Made by a program: the position numbers and the translations under genes
The notes under the pieces: model-generated
What the model was told of the DNA's origin: nothing
Databases searched by the model: none
The model's input: the letters and a program-made list of their open reading frames with translations, nothing else
NCBI GenBank assembly: GCA_037890055.1
Contig: JBBKBD010000008.1
Length of the DNA stretch: 64,000 nucleotides
Origin: Mediannikoviicoccus sp037890055
GTDB lineage: Bacteria > Bacillota > Clostridia > Tissierellales > Peptoniphilaceae
Direction: 5' to 3' (one strand)
Shown here: positions 8,671 through 17,074 of the stretch, piece by piece
Layout of the letters: every line of letters begins with the position of its first letter
How positions within the stretch are numbered: the stretch's first letter is position 1

Positions 8671-8698
8671 AAAAAAAAGATGGCATTACCATCTTTTT
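8671..8698 (-). terminator. Terminator of brnQ
   Basis: AAAAAGATGG / CCATCTTTTT around a 5-base loop. The hairpin begins inside the stop codon of the transporter gene and is followed on the minus strand by an uninterrupted T-run. Confidence 0.85.
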
Positions 8699-10418
8699 AT
8701 TTATTCTTCTTATATTCATTATATTCTACTTCAGTGTAGTATTTCAAATATCTATCGTTTAATAAAACGCCAAGGTTAAATAGTATTCCACCAACAATTG
8801 CATTTATAAAATAGATTTTTGGTAAGAAGTATAGTGCTAAAAATCCTAAAATCGTTCCAAATCTACTTACAGTCATAGCAGCCTTTGTCTTTTGCAATTT
8901 TTGAACGTAGAAGTTGTTCTTTAAAATAATGTATCTAAATGTGATGGATATAATAAAAATTAATATTCCAAAAATTGGAATAAACAAATTTTCTCTACTT
9001 ACATAGTAATAGTAAATTCCTTGAAACATTATTATACTTGCAATTATTTGAAGAACTAAACTTAAGTTTCTAAGTAAATGTAAATTTTTATTTTTTAGTT
9101 GCCTTACAATTAATGCAAAGATAAATCCTATTAAAGTTATTACAACCCATCCAAATGAGATGTCATAAAGTGGAATGTTGTCACCGGCAAATTTTAATGC
9201 ACCTTGAACAAATTTCGTATTCTTTAAAGTTTCAGGTAGCACACCAAACACGTCAAACATTGATGCAATGGCAGTGAACACCAAAGTTATTCTAAACACC
9301 ATCATGTCATTATTAAATAATTTTGAACATAGCACCAAAATTATCATGGCAATGGAAAGTGGATATAAAAATATAAGCACTGGTAGTGAAAGTTTTATTA
9401 TTTGACTTAATCCAACATTTGAAATAACAAATGAAACAAATGCTATGGCAATTGCAATTTTTTTGTAACTAAACTTTGGAAACATTTTGTTAAACACTTC
9501 TGAGCAGGCAGTTATTAGACCTACTGCGGTTTTTAAACATGCCACAGTTACAATGGTTGCAAGAAGAATATGTCCCATGTTCCCTAAAAAGTATATTGAA
9601 ATTTCATATAGGGCAATTCCTCCGTTTTCTGCAGGCTGTAATACTCCTAAACTTGTTGCACCCATGTATACAAGTGAACCATAGATAACAGCCATAAGCA
9701 CAACTGTAACTATACCTGACTTGATTGTGTACTTAACTATTTCTCCCGGCTCATTAACTCCAATTTGTCTAATTGAATTTATAACTATAACTGAAAATGC
9801 AAGGGCCGCCAAAACGTCCATAGTGTTATATCCTTCAAGAAATCCATTTGAAAATGGAGAGCTTTGATAGCTTTCCATAACTGGTTGCAAACTAGCATCT
9901 CCCATAGGCTTTATAAATGCAAAAATTAAAAGCACAGATAATACCACTAAGAAAATCGGATTTAAAACCTTTCCTACATAGGTCATAATCTTATTTGGAT
10001 TTAAAGACAAAATAAGTGCGATTAAATAAAAAACAAATGTAAAGGCAAGTAAAAATATTGTAGTTTTATCTTCTGGAATATTACTGCTAATGCCCACTTC
10101 AAAAGAAGTTGTGCTAAGTCTTGGAATGGCAAAGAAAGGGCCTATGGTAAGATATAGTCCAATTGTAAATAAGTATCCATAAACCTTGCCTATCTTACTG
10201 GACATGTCTATTAAGTCTTCTGATTCGCTATAACCAACGGCAAGAACTCCTAAAAAAGGCATTCCAACTGCAGTTATTAAAAATCCAATCAATGCGGCTA
10301 TGTAATTTTTTCCTGCCATTTGTCCCATTAGTACAGGAAATATTAAATTCCCCGCTCCAAAGAAAAGACCAAATAGCATGGAGCCTATTGCTAAATAACT
10401 TTTTAAAGATTTTTTCAT
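8697..10418 (-). CDS. brnQ: Branched-chain amino acid:cation symporter, BrnQ/LIVCS family, with C-terminal extension
   Basis: The first roughly 440 residues are a normal LIVCS carrier: it opens with the family-typical FGLFFGAGNLIFPVLMG segment, and GPFFAIPRLSTTSFEVGI is also diagnostic. These transporters import leucine, isoleucine and valine with Na+ or H+. The protein is 573 residues, about 130 longer than the E. coli protein. The extra C-terminal part holds about four more hydrophobic stretches and ends in a charged tail. I see no frame disruption, so the extension seems genuine. GGGAG precedes the ATG and a promoter lies at 10450-10478; single-gene transcription unit. Confidence 0.9.
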   Translation of the reverse strand: MKKSLKSYLAIGSMLFGLFFGAGNLIFPVLMGQMAGKNYIAALIGFLITAVGMPFLGVLAVGYSESEDLIDMSSKIGKVYGYLFTIGLYLTIGPFFAIPRLSTTSFEVGISSNIPEDKTTIFLLAFTFVFYLIALILSLNPNKIMTYVGKVLNPIFLVVLSVLLIFAFIKPMGDASLQPVMESYQSSPFSNGFLEGYNTMDVLAALAFSVIVINSIRQIGVNEPGEIVKYTIKSGIVTVVLMAVIYGSLVYMGATSLGVLQPAENGGIALYEISIYFLGNMGHILLATIVTVACLKTAVGLITACSEVFNKMFPKFSYKKIAIAIAFVSFVISNVGLSQIIKLSLPVLIFLYPLSIAMIILVLCSKLFNNDMMVFRITLVFTAIASMFDVFGVLPETLKNTKFVQGALKFAGDNIPLYDISFGWVVITLIGFIFALIVRQLKNKNLHLLRNLSLVLQIIASIIMFQGIYYYYVSRENLFIPIFGILIFIISITFRYIILKNNFYVQKLQKTKAAMTVSRFGTILGFLALYFLPKIYFINAIVGGILFNLGVLLNDRYLKYYTEVEYNEYKKNK

Positions 10419-10449
10419 TATTTCTCCCTTTTTCTCTTAAATTTTTCTA

Positions 10450-10478
10450 ATTATACTATACTTTTTTTGTTTTTCCAA
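10450..10478 (-). promoter_or_regulatory. brnQ promoter
   Basis: Minus strand: -35 TTGGAA (10473-10478), 17-base spacer, -10 TATAAT (10450-10455), about 30 bases before the start codon. Confidence 0.6.
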
Positions 10479-10625
10479 TAGCAAAATAATTATAATTTCA
10501 TTTACTTACAACAAAATTTCTAAGTTAAACTTCTACATTTTATTTTATCACATTAATGAGAATTATTTCGATAATATCTTTGAATATGATAAAATTATCT
10601 TATCAATATTAGAAAGGATAGAGCA

Positions 10626-11018
10626 ATGAAAAAAAGATTTTTAAATCTACTTTTGTTATTAGTAGTAGCAATTACATTTGTAGGATGTAAAAACAACTCT
10701 AACGCTGACTCAACAACTTCAAGTGAGTATAGTTTAAAGGCTACCATAGAGCTAATTGAAGATGGAGAGAGTTTTAAAAAAGAAACCTTGAACTTTAATG
10801 AAGGGGAAAAACTTCTTGATGTTATGAAAAGAAATTTAGAAGTTGAAGAAAAAGATGGCTTTATTACATCAATTGACGGTCATATGCAAGACGAAGACTC
10901 AAAAAAGTATTGGTTATATACCGTTAACGGTGAAATGGCAGAAGTTGGAGCAAATCAGTTTGAACTTCGCGACAGAGATGAAGTTGTTTTCACATTGGAA
11001 GTATTGGATAATGAATAA
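10626..11018 (+). CDS. DUF4430 lipoprotein
   Basis: 130 residues. A signal peptide ends at a lipobox (FVGC, Cys21). The mature part is a single DUF4430-type domain: strands around FNEGEKLLDVMKRN, then YWLYTVNGEMAEVGANQFELRDRDEVVFTLE, a pattern shared with the C-terminal domain of eukaryotic cobalamin carriers. The next gene overlaps its end by 8 bases and encodes an ECF S component, so this is probably a surface partner that binds or presents a vitamin. The ligand is not known. AGAAAGGAT is a good ribosome site. AT-rich palindrome GATAAAATTATC (10588-10599) sits just upstream; its meaning is unclear. Confidence 0.8.
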   Translation: MKKRFLNLLLLLVVAITFVGCKNNSNADSTTSSEYSLKATIELIEDGESFKKETLNFNEGEKLLDVMKRNLEVEEKDGFITSIDGHMQDEDSKKYWLYTVNGEMAEVGANQFELRDRDEVVFTLEVLDNE

Positions 11019-11514
11019 TAAGAGAATAGCCCTGTTGTCAATTTTAACGGGAGCCACTGTCCTTGGACGGATTGTAATGGCTCCCGTTCCAAATGTGCAG
11101 CCAGTAACTGTAATCTTAATTTTTTTATCTATTTACATGGGCCTTACAAACGCCTTAATAGTTAATTGCCTTGTAATGTTCATTTCAAATATGTATCTTG
11201 GTTTTGGTCCATGGACCTTTTATCAAATCCTATCTTACAGCATAATAATATTTCTTTCCTTTTTTCTTTCTAAAATAAAAAAATTTAAAGATTCAACGCT
11301 ACTTCAAACTGTCTTTGCAGCTTTTAGTGGAATTTTTTATGGATTTATCATTTCAATATTTACTGCCGCCATGTTTTCCAAGACATCAAACTTTTTTGTG
11401 TACTATTTAAATGGATTATACTTTGACATAATGCATGGAGTTGGAAATGCAGTACTATACGTATTACTTATACCTCCACTTAAAATAGCTTTGGAAAAAT
11501 ATAAGAAACTTTGA
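11011..11514 (+). CDS. ECF transporter S component
   Basis: 167 residues with five to six hydrophobic segments and the PNVQPVT motif near the N-terminus that is common in ECF S components. S components bind a vitamin or metal and dock onto a shared EcfA-A'-T energising module; no such module is in this window, so it must be encoded elsewhere (group II arrangement). I chose the ATG at 11011 because it overlaps the DUF4430 stop by 8 bases, giving coupled translation; a longer in-frame extension runs through the upstream gene in another frame and looks non-coding. A cobalamin-like substrate is a guess from the neighbour. Confidence 0.8.
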   Translation: MNNKRIALLSILTGATVLGRIVMAPVPNVQPVTVILIFLSIYMGLTNALIVNCLVMFISNMYLGFGPWTFYQILSYSIIIFLSFFLSKIKKFKDSTLLQTVFAAFSGIFYGFIISIFTAAMFSKTSNFFVYYLNGLYFDIMHGVGNAVLYVLLIPPLKIALEKYKKL

Positions 11515-11539
11515 CTTTCTTTGACCTACCTGTTATAAT
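11511..11539 (+). promoter_or_regulatory. hsp20 promoter
   Basis: -35 TTGACT (11511-11516, overlapping the end of the ECF gene), 17-base spacer, -10 TATAAT (11534-11539). No CIRCE inverted repeat is visible. Confidence 0.75.
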
Positions 11540-11577
11540 AATTATAGGCAATAGAAATCTGCAAAGGAGATGATATT

Positions 11578-12015
11578 ATGTTTAAAAAAATTTCACCAAG
11601 AAGATCAAGCCCACTACAAGGTCAATTTAAAGATCTATATGGTATGATGGATGATTTTTTCACTGAAAATATCAATTTATCAGCTAACACAAACTTTAAA
11701 GTAGATGTAAGAGAATTAGAAGATTCATATTTAGTAGAAGCAGAATTGCCTGGATTTAAAAAGGATGAAATAAAGATTTCATTTAAGAATGGAGAACTTA
11801 CTATTGACGCTGAAAAGAAGGAAGAGTCAGAAGAGTCTTCCAAAGATAAAAACTATGTTCACAGAGAGATGAGATATAGTTCTATGTCAAGAACACTATA
11901 CTTTGAAAATGTAGAAAAAGAAGGTCTAAAGGCAAAGTTAAATGACGGAATACTTGAAGTAAAAGTTCCAAAGACCAATTCAAAAAGTGAAGATGACTAT
12001 ATCAATATAGACTAA
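11578..12015 (+). CDS. Small heat-shock protein, Hsp20/alpha-crystallin family
   Basis: 145 residues. A short N-terminal arm leads into an alpha-crystallin domain (about residues 40-130): VDVRELEDSYLVEAELPGF, then the conserved C-terminal A-x-x-x-x-G-x-L block, here KLNDGILEVKVPK. Such proteins form oligomers that hold unfolding proteins in an ATP-independent way. AAAGGAGAT precedes the ATG. It has its own promoter and a terminator shared with the convergent ccdA-type gene. Confidence 0.94.
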   Translation: MFKKISPRRSSPLQGQFKDLYGMMDDFFTENINLSANTNFKVDVRELEDSYLVEAELPGFKKDEIKISFKNGELTIDAEKKEESEESSKDKNYVHREMRYSSMSRTLYFENVEKEGLKAKLNDGILEVKVPKTNSKSEDDYINID

Positions 12016-12023
12016 GAAATACC

Positions 12024-12051
12024 AAAAGGGATAGCCGAAGCTGTCCCTTTT
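12024..12051. terminator. Bidirectional terminator between hsp20 and the CcdA gene
   Basis: AAAAGGGATAGC (12024-12035) pairs with GCTGTCCCTTTT (12040-12051) around CGAA, with one G-U pair. It overlaps the stop codon of the minus-strand gene. Confidence 0.85.
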
Positions 12052-12742
12052 AAAATGCATTCCAAAACATATAAAAACCTATTAGTAGTACTAAAAACCC
12101 TAAAATATTATTTAATACATTTCCCACCTTTGAATAGGTTTCACTATTTTTCAACTTTTTTACATATCCCACTGAAGTTCCAGAAAGGATTATTAAGAAA
12201 CTATGTCCCAGGGAATACATAAGCATCAAAAATATTCCCCAGAGAATATTTCCTGTTCCCGAAAGGATTCCTAAAAGCGCAACTAGTACTGGAGTTGAGC
12301 ATGGTGACGAAAAAAATCCTCCAACAATTCCCGCAAGAAATGCACCGATGCTTCCCCTCTTCTTGTCCTTCATCATAAGTTTTTTTGATGGGATAAAGTT
12401 ATAGATGCCCCAGGTCTGTAGCGCCATTAAAATCATTAGCACTCCAAGGATGATATACCATGTTCTCGAAGTGTTTCCAATTAATTTTCCCGCTAACATT
12501 GCAACAACGGAAAGACTTACAAAGGTCAGCGCCATTCCAATTGCAAATAGCACCGAATATTTGAAAGCCCTCTTGGTGTCCCTCTCTTCAAGGCCTGAGA
12601 CATAGGAAATTATAAGGGGAACCATGGAAAGGCTACAAGGTGTCAGGGAAGTTAAAATCCCCGCCACAATTGCAAGTACCGGCGCTATCCACACATTGTC
12701 CCCTATGACCTGTGCAATTTGACTAAGCCAATTTTGAATCAT
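12050..12742 (-). CDS. ccdA: CcdA-like thiol-disulfide membrane transporter
   Basis: 230 residues with six hydrophobic segments. Two conserved proline-cysteine sites, LTPCSLSM near residue 36 and SSPCSTPVL near 147, are the redox pair of the CcdA/DsbD-beta family, which moves electrons from cytoplasmic thioredoxin to the outside face of the membrane. It starts within the stop of the preceding thioredoxin-like gene (TAATG), so its partner is almost certainly that membrane-anchored protein. The usual role is reduction of extracytoplasmic disulfides; no cytochrome c genes are nearby. Confidence 0.92.
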   Translation of the reverse strand: MIQNWLSQIAQVIGDNVWIAPVLAIVAGILTSLTPCSLSMVPLIISYVSGLEERDTKRAFKYSVLFAIGMALTFVSLSVVAMLAGKLIGNTSRTWYIILGVLMILMALQTWGIYNFIPSKKLMMKDKKRGSIGAFLAGIVGGFFSSPCSTPVLVALLGILSGTGNILWGIFLMLMYSLGHSFLIILSGTSVGYVKKLKNSETYSKVGNVLNNILGFLVLLIGFYMFWNAF

Positions 12743-13311
12743 TACTCTTCAACTCCCATTTCCTTTACAATTTCAAGTAGCTGTTCTTCATTTAAGAAGC
12801 CTTGATGAATTGTAAACATAGGTTTTTTTGTTACCTTGTGATTGTACATTTGAAGTTGATACTTCTCCCTTAGTTCCTTACTAGGTTCAAAAGGAGTTCC
12901 ATCGGCGTTATAAAATATTTGCGTTGGTATAACTTGAATTGGAGCTTCCTTTGCCGCATCTGGATTGTCGTCAATGTCCACATACTTTACAAATGCCTTC
13001 CCCACCATCTTCTCATGAAACTTTTTGTACTCTGGCTTCATCATCCTACATGGTGGGCATGTCTCTGAGCCATAGTCAATTACCGCAGGAAGACCTACCT
13101 TTGCATACTCTTCAAGCTTTGGAAGACCACTTTCTATGTCCAGTGAGAAGTCTCCATCTGCATCTGAATTCGCCATTTCAGTTGAACTAACATTTGTTTC
13201 ATTAACAGAAGATGTCTTTAATTTCTCCTTATTCTTAACAAAGTACATTCCTGCAAGTGCAAGCACTATTAAAGCAGGAAGTACAATCTTCATTGTTTTA
13301 TTGTTCTTCAT
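12742..13311 (-). CDS. Membrane-anchored thioredoxin-like protein
   Basis: 189 residues: an N-terminal membrane anchor or uncleaved signal (about residues 7-24), a linker, then a thioredoxin fold with the active site ETCPPCRMM (Cys85 and Cys88). The cis-proline region is VIPTQIFYN. It acts outside the membrane as a thiol reductant, kept reduced by the CcdA-like protein whose start overlaps its stop codon. AGGAGG precedes the start. Extracytoplasmic methionine sulfoxide reductase or other disulfide substrates are possible; none is encoded here. Confidence 0.9.
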   Translation of the reverse strand: MKNNKTMKIVLPALIVLALAGMYFVKNKEKLKTSSVNETNVSSTEMANSDADGDFSLDIESGLPKLEEYAKVGLPAVIDYGSETCPPCRMMKPEYKKFHEKMVGKAFVKYVDIDDNPDAAKEAPIQVIPTQIFYNADGTPFEPSKELREKYQLQMYNHKVTKKPMFTIHQGFLNEEQLLEIVKEMGVEE

Positions 13312-13363
13312 ATTTACCTCCTAAATTAATAATACCCTTGTTAGCATATGGAAAACATAGGAA

Positions 13364-13391
13364 ATAAAAAGACCCCAAGTTAGACTTAGGG
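13364..13391 (-). terminator. Terminator of the 13429-14232 gene
   Basis: Minus strand CCCTAAGT / ACTTGGGG around three bases (13373-13391), one G-U pair, then TCTTTTTATTT. Confidence 0.75.
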
Positions 13392-13428
13392 CATTCATAT
13401 GGTTTGTATTTAAGAGGGTGGATTATAT

Positions 13429-14232
13429 TTAAGGTGTCTCACAATCTTCATCCAAGCTCATTGCAGGAGGAGCTGTTAATCCTTCTCTTATATTTGCAAG
13501 GTTATGAAGTTGTGCTTTCCTTAATTCTTCTAAAGAATTATAAATGGTTTCTTCTGGTTCTTCTTCCGTTTCATCATCTGACTTAACCGGGGATATACCC
13601 TTAGGCTCGGATCCGTTTAAATAAGTTGTTGTCTTTGAGCTTAACTTTTCTGATGGTTTTAAACTTTCTTTGAGTGGCTTTATCATTTCCATTTCTTTAT
13701 TTAATCTAAAGGATATTCCATCATTAAGACCATATAAATCTGTTACATAGAGTTTTCCATTATCATTTTCCACAGTAATGATTATGCTACGGTTCATACC
13801 TTGAGAACTCTTTTCAGGGTCTGTTGACTCCGCTTTGCTTCCACTGGTTTCCCAAATTTCATCAAAGGTAAGTTCAACTCTGTAAAGGTTTTTATATTTT
13901 TCCTTTAACTTCACATTATTAAACTTATGTTCAAAAAGTGTTATCTCAAGACCGTTATTTTTAAAATCTCTAACTGTTGAATGGTCTACTGCATTTCTAA
14001 CTTCCATTTCAGTATTAAAAAGCTCGTTGCCTGGTTTTAAATACTTTTCTTCAATGTCTTTGTAGTCCATTGGTTTTAAAGTCTTATAGGTTTCATCTGC
14101 AAATTCCTTTGCAAAACTTAACACTTCAGACTCTATGGCTTTGTCCTTCTTTTCACTTTGCTTTGCATATGCCATATATCCAAGAGGAATTATTAAGCAT
14201 ATGGCCAACAAAATCGCCAATACTTTTTTCAT
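13429..14232 (-). CDS. Membrane-anchored protein of unknown function
   Basis: I do not recognise this family. From the chosen start the protein is 267 residues: an N-terminal hydrophobic segment (about residues 4-22, no lipobox cysteine), then a mostly alpha/beta extracytoplasmic region with a possible strand-rich core around YRVELTFDEIW and RSIIITVENDNGKLYVTDLYG, and an acidic, proline-poor tail with a stretch of glutamates. A single cysteine lies near the C-terminus. Start at the ATG at 14232 is preferred because AGAAAGG lies 6 bases upstream; an ATG eight codons earlier lacks a site. It stands alone, with its own terminator. Confidence 0.7.
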   Translation of the reverse strand: MKKVLAILLAICLIIPLGYMAYAKQSEKKDKAIESEVLSFAKEFADETYKTLKPMDYKDIEEKYLKPGNELFNTEMEVRNAVDHSTVRDFKNNGLEITLFEHKFNNVKLKEKYKNLYRVELTFDEIWETSGSKAESTDPEKSSQGMNRSIIITVENDNGKLYVTDLYGLNDGISFRLNKEMEMIKPLKESLKPSEKLSSKTTTYLNGSEPKGISPVKSDDETEEEPEETIYNSLEELRKAQLHNLANIREGLTAPPAMSLDEDCETP

Positions 14233-14335
14233 TTTTAACCTTTCTACCACCCTCATCTTTAGTTTATATCACTAATAATTAAAATGATATAGCTTAAATC
14301 AATCTTAGGAATTTTGTAATGATTTTGTAATAATT

Positions 14336-14362
14336 AAAAAAGAGATACCTCTAGGATATCTC
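14336..14362 (-). terminator. Terminator of the suf operon
   Basis: Minus strand GAGATATCC / GGTATCTC with a TAGA loop (14342-14362), one bulge, then a T-run. The stem overlaps the sufU stop codon. Confidence 0.8.
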
Positions 14363-14794
14363 TCCTTGTTCGTCTATTGCATTTTTAAGTGTATGCCATG
14401 CAAGCACTGCACATTTTACCCTTGCAGGCATTGTCGAAATGTTTTTAAACACATAGCCCTCTTCAAGTTCTTCTTCTAACTTTTCGTCGTCTGTCTCTTC
14501 TCCTCTAATCATCTTAAGGAAAAGATCAAGCTTTTCATAGGCCTCTTCAACTTTAAGTCCTCTTATTTGGTCACACATGATTGAAGTGGAGGCTTGGCTT
14601 ATGGCACAACCTATTCCAGTGTAAGCAATGTCCTTTACCACACCGTCTTCTATGTCGACTCTAAGGGTTATGTCATCACCACAGCTTGGGTTATGTCCCC
14701 TCTCCTCCATGGTGTAGGGATCTAACACCCTCTTATTGCTCTTGTCTTGGCTATGTTCAAGTATTACTTGTGAATAAAGTTCGTTAAGATCCAA
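14351..14794 (-). CDS. sufU: SufU, zinc-dependent sulfur acceptor for SufS
   Basis: 147 residues, a SufU/NifU-N-like protein. The three conserved cysteines are seen near residues 38 (NPSCGDD), 62 (GIGCAIS) and 127 (RVKCAVLAW), and the aspartate after the first cysteine completes the zinc site. In Gram-positive Suf systems it accepts persulfide from SufS and passes sulfur to the SufBCD scaffold. Its start lies 11 bases inside sufS. Last gene of sufC-B-D-S-U. Confidence 0.93.
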   Translation of the reverse strand: MDLNELYSQVILEHSQDKSNKRVLDPYTMEERGHNPSCGDDITLRVDIEDGVVKDIAYTGIGCAISQASTSIMCDQIRGLKVEEAYEKLDLFLKMIRGEETDDEKLEEELEEGYVFKNISTMPARVKCAVLAWHTLKNAIDEQGEIS

Positions 14795-16007
14795 ATCCCA
14801 TTACCCCCCTTACGGTTTTAAGTTTTTCTATAAAGTATTTTGCCTCTTCCAAATCGTTATAGAAATATGGACTAACTCTATTTGATGCAGGTATTCCCAA
14901 ATATTTTCCCAGTGGTTGAGCACAGTGATGTCCTGACCTTATGGCGATGCCATATGAATCTAAAATTGTTGCAACATCGTGGGGATGTACATCGTCAATT
15001 GTAAATGTAATAACCCCTTGTCTCTTACTTGGGTCCTTGGTACCAACAATATTTATATGTGGAACTTTTTGCATCTCTTCAACTAGGTACTCCATCATTT
15101 CACCATTGTGTTCTTCTATATAATCAAAACCCACATTATTTAAATAATCTATGGCAGCCTTTAGTGAAACGGCTCCTTCAACATTTTGAGTTCCAGCTTC
15201 AAACTTGGTTGCTCCTGATGCAAATGTGGTTGTTTGCTCTTCCACATACTCAATCATGTCGCCACCAGATAAAAATGGTTCCATTTTATCAAGCATTTCT
15301 GATTTTGCGTATAGAACGCCAATTCCCATTGATGAAAGCATCTTGTGACCTGAAAAAGTATAGAAGTCACAGTCAAGTTTTGTAACGTCAACTGGAATAT
15401 GTGGTACCGCTTGAGCTCCGTCAATTACTGTAACTGCTCCCACTTCTTTTGCAAGTTTCATCAACTTTTCAACTGGTGCAATGGTCCCAAGAACATTTGA
15501 AACATGATTGAATGCAACAACTTTTGTATTTTTATCAATCTTTTTAAAGTCCTCTTCCAAGTACTCTCCAGTTTCTTTGTCAATATAGATATATTCAAGT
15601 TTCGCTCCAGTCTTTTGACAAACCCTTTGCCATGGAACGATATTTGAATGATGTTCTGCAATTGTTATAACAATTTTGTCTCCCTCTTTAAGGAACTTTT
15701 CTCCATATGACCTAGCAACTAGGTTTAGTGCTTCTGAGCCATTTTTAGTGTACACAATTTCATCACTTGACTTTGCGCCAATAAACTTTACCACCGTTTC
15801 CTTTGATTCTTCATATTCTCTCGTAGAATCAATTGAAAGCACATGGGCTGCCCTATGAGGGTTACCGTTGTATTTTTTATTGTATGTTTCAACTGCATTT
15901 AAAACTTGAAGTGGCCTTTGGGAAGTTGCCGCATTGTCAAAGTAAACAATGGGCCTTCCTTTAACCTGTCTATTTAAAATCGGAAAATCTTTTTTGTATC
16001 TATTCAT
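14784..16007 (-). CDS. sufS: Cysteine desulfurase SufS
   Basis: A 407-residue class II cysteine desulfurase. The PLP lysine is in TFSGHKMLSSMGIG near residue 222, and the persulfide-bearing cysteine is in RSGHHCAQPL near residue 361. The AEHHSNIVPWQ motif is characteristic of SufS. It takes sulfur from L-cysteine, giving alanine, and hands it to SufU. The start overlaps the sufD stop as TAATG. Confidence 0.96.
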   Translation of the reverse strand: MNRYKKDFPILNRQVKGRPIVYFDNAATSQRPLQVLNAVETYNKKYNGNPHRAAHVLSIDSTREYEESKETVVKFIGAKSSDEIVYTKNGSEALNLVARSYGEKFLKEGDKIVITIAEHHSNIVPWQRVCQKTGAKLEYIYIDKETGEYLEEDFKKIDKNTKVVAFNHVSNVLGTIAPVEKLMKLAKEVGAVTVIDGAQAVPHIPVDVTKLDCDFYTFSGHKMLSSMGIGVLYAKSEMLDKMEPFLSGGDMIEYVEEQTTTFASGATKFEAGTQNVEGAVSLKAAIDYLNNVGFDYIEEHNGEMMEYLVEEMQKVPHINIVGTKDPSKRQGVITFTIDDVHPHDVATILDSYGIAIRSGHHCAQPLGKYLGIPASNRVSPYFYNDLEEAKYFIEKLKTVRGVMGFGS

Positions 16008-17065
16008 TAAATCATCTCCAACTTTGCATCTAATGAGGTGATAATAAAACTTCTAAGTTCTTCATCTTCAATTCTGTCGATAACGCTTGAGAATGAACCT
16101 TCTACAATCATCTTCTTCGCTTCCATTTCAGTAAAGCCCCTACTCATAATATAGAATAGTATTGTCTCGTCAACCTGTCCTGCTGATGCGGCGTGGTTTC
16201 CTGCAACGTCATCTTCTCCTGCAAGAAGTATTGGAATTGCAAATGATTTAACTTTGTCATTTAGAAGAATTACATTTTCTGCTTCGTCACCTTCAGCGCC
16301 CTTACATCCCTTAACAAAGTCTAAAGTACCTCTAAAGTATTTCTTTGCATTATCCTTTAGCGCACCTTTTACTTGGTAGTTTCCATTTGTGTTCTTACCA
16401 ATGAATTTGATGTCATTATAAAGGTCTGTTAAAGAATTTCCTTCGCCGATGTAGATACAGTTAATTTCCGCATGGGACTCGTCTCCCTTTAGGTCTGAAA
16501 CATAGTGATAAAGTGTTTCTTCTCCTTCAAGGTTTACAATAAGATAATTCAAATATGCATCTTCTAAAAGTTCTGTATATCTATGTTCAATATGTCTCTT
16601 TGTCTTTTGTCTTTGTACCTTAACAATATTTATTTTAGAGTCACGTTCTCCATGAACCCTTGTTAGTATATTTGTATATCCGTCTTCTTCTTCGCCTCTG
16701 AAATCAAGAGTTAAGTTAATTGTGCTGCCCTCTTTCGCATAAATGGAAAGGTCTGAAATAATATTTTTGTTATCTTTGTCCATTGCAAAATCCAAGTACA
16801 CATCTATAACTTCATTTTCTTTTGCAACGATATATTTATTAAAGTTTGCCTCTTCCATAGCTTCCTTTAAAGACTCTTTGCTTGCACCTACAAAGGTTTG
16901 GGGAATTTTAATTTCATTTTCAATTGAATCGCTTAAAAATTCTTCTCCCTTTTTAATAGGATTTAATTTATATTCTTTTATATCTTTATTTAAGTCTTCA
17001 AGTGTTACAGAGTTTGCCTTTGTCCATCTAAAAGTTAAGACTGGAAGTTCGTTATAAATTGTCAT
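16007..17065 (-). CDS. sufD: Fe-S scaffold subunit SufD
   Basis: 352 residues with the right-handed beta-helix core of the SufB/SufD family; the C-terminal block GNHAASAGQVDETILFYIMSRGFTEMEAKKMIVEG is diagnostic, with the conserved histidine in HAASAG. It pairs with SufB and SufC in the scaffold complex. The N-terminal half is poorly conserved, as usual in Firmicute SufD. It follows sufB by 9 bases and is coupled to sufS. Confidence 0.93.
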   Translation of the reverse strand: MTIYNELPVLTFRWTKANSVTLEDLNKDIKEYKLNPIKKGEEFLSDSIENEIKIPQTFVGASKESLKEAMEEANFNKYIVAKENEVIDVYLDFAMDKDNKNIISDLSIYAKEGSTINLTLDFRGEEEDGYTNILTRVHGERDSKINIVKVQRQKTKRHIEHRYTELLEDAYLNYLIVNLEGEETLYHYVSDLKGDESHAEINCIYIGEGNSLTDLYNDIKFIGKNTNGNYQVKGALKDNAKKYFRGTLDFVKGCKGAEGDEAENVILLNDKVKSFAIPILLAGEDDVAGNHAASAGQVDETILFYIMSRGFTEMEAKKMIVEGSFSSVIDRIEDEELRSFIITSLDAKLEMI

Positions 17066-17074
17066 ATTTCCCTC

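Noticed and set aside
10588..10599. Fur-box-like palindrome GATAAAATTATC upstream of the DUF4430 gene
   Set aside because: Short AT-only palindrome, poor match to the 7-1-7 Fur consensus; expected often in such DNA.
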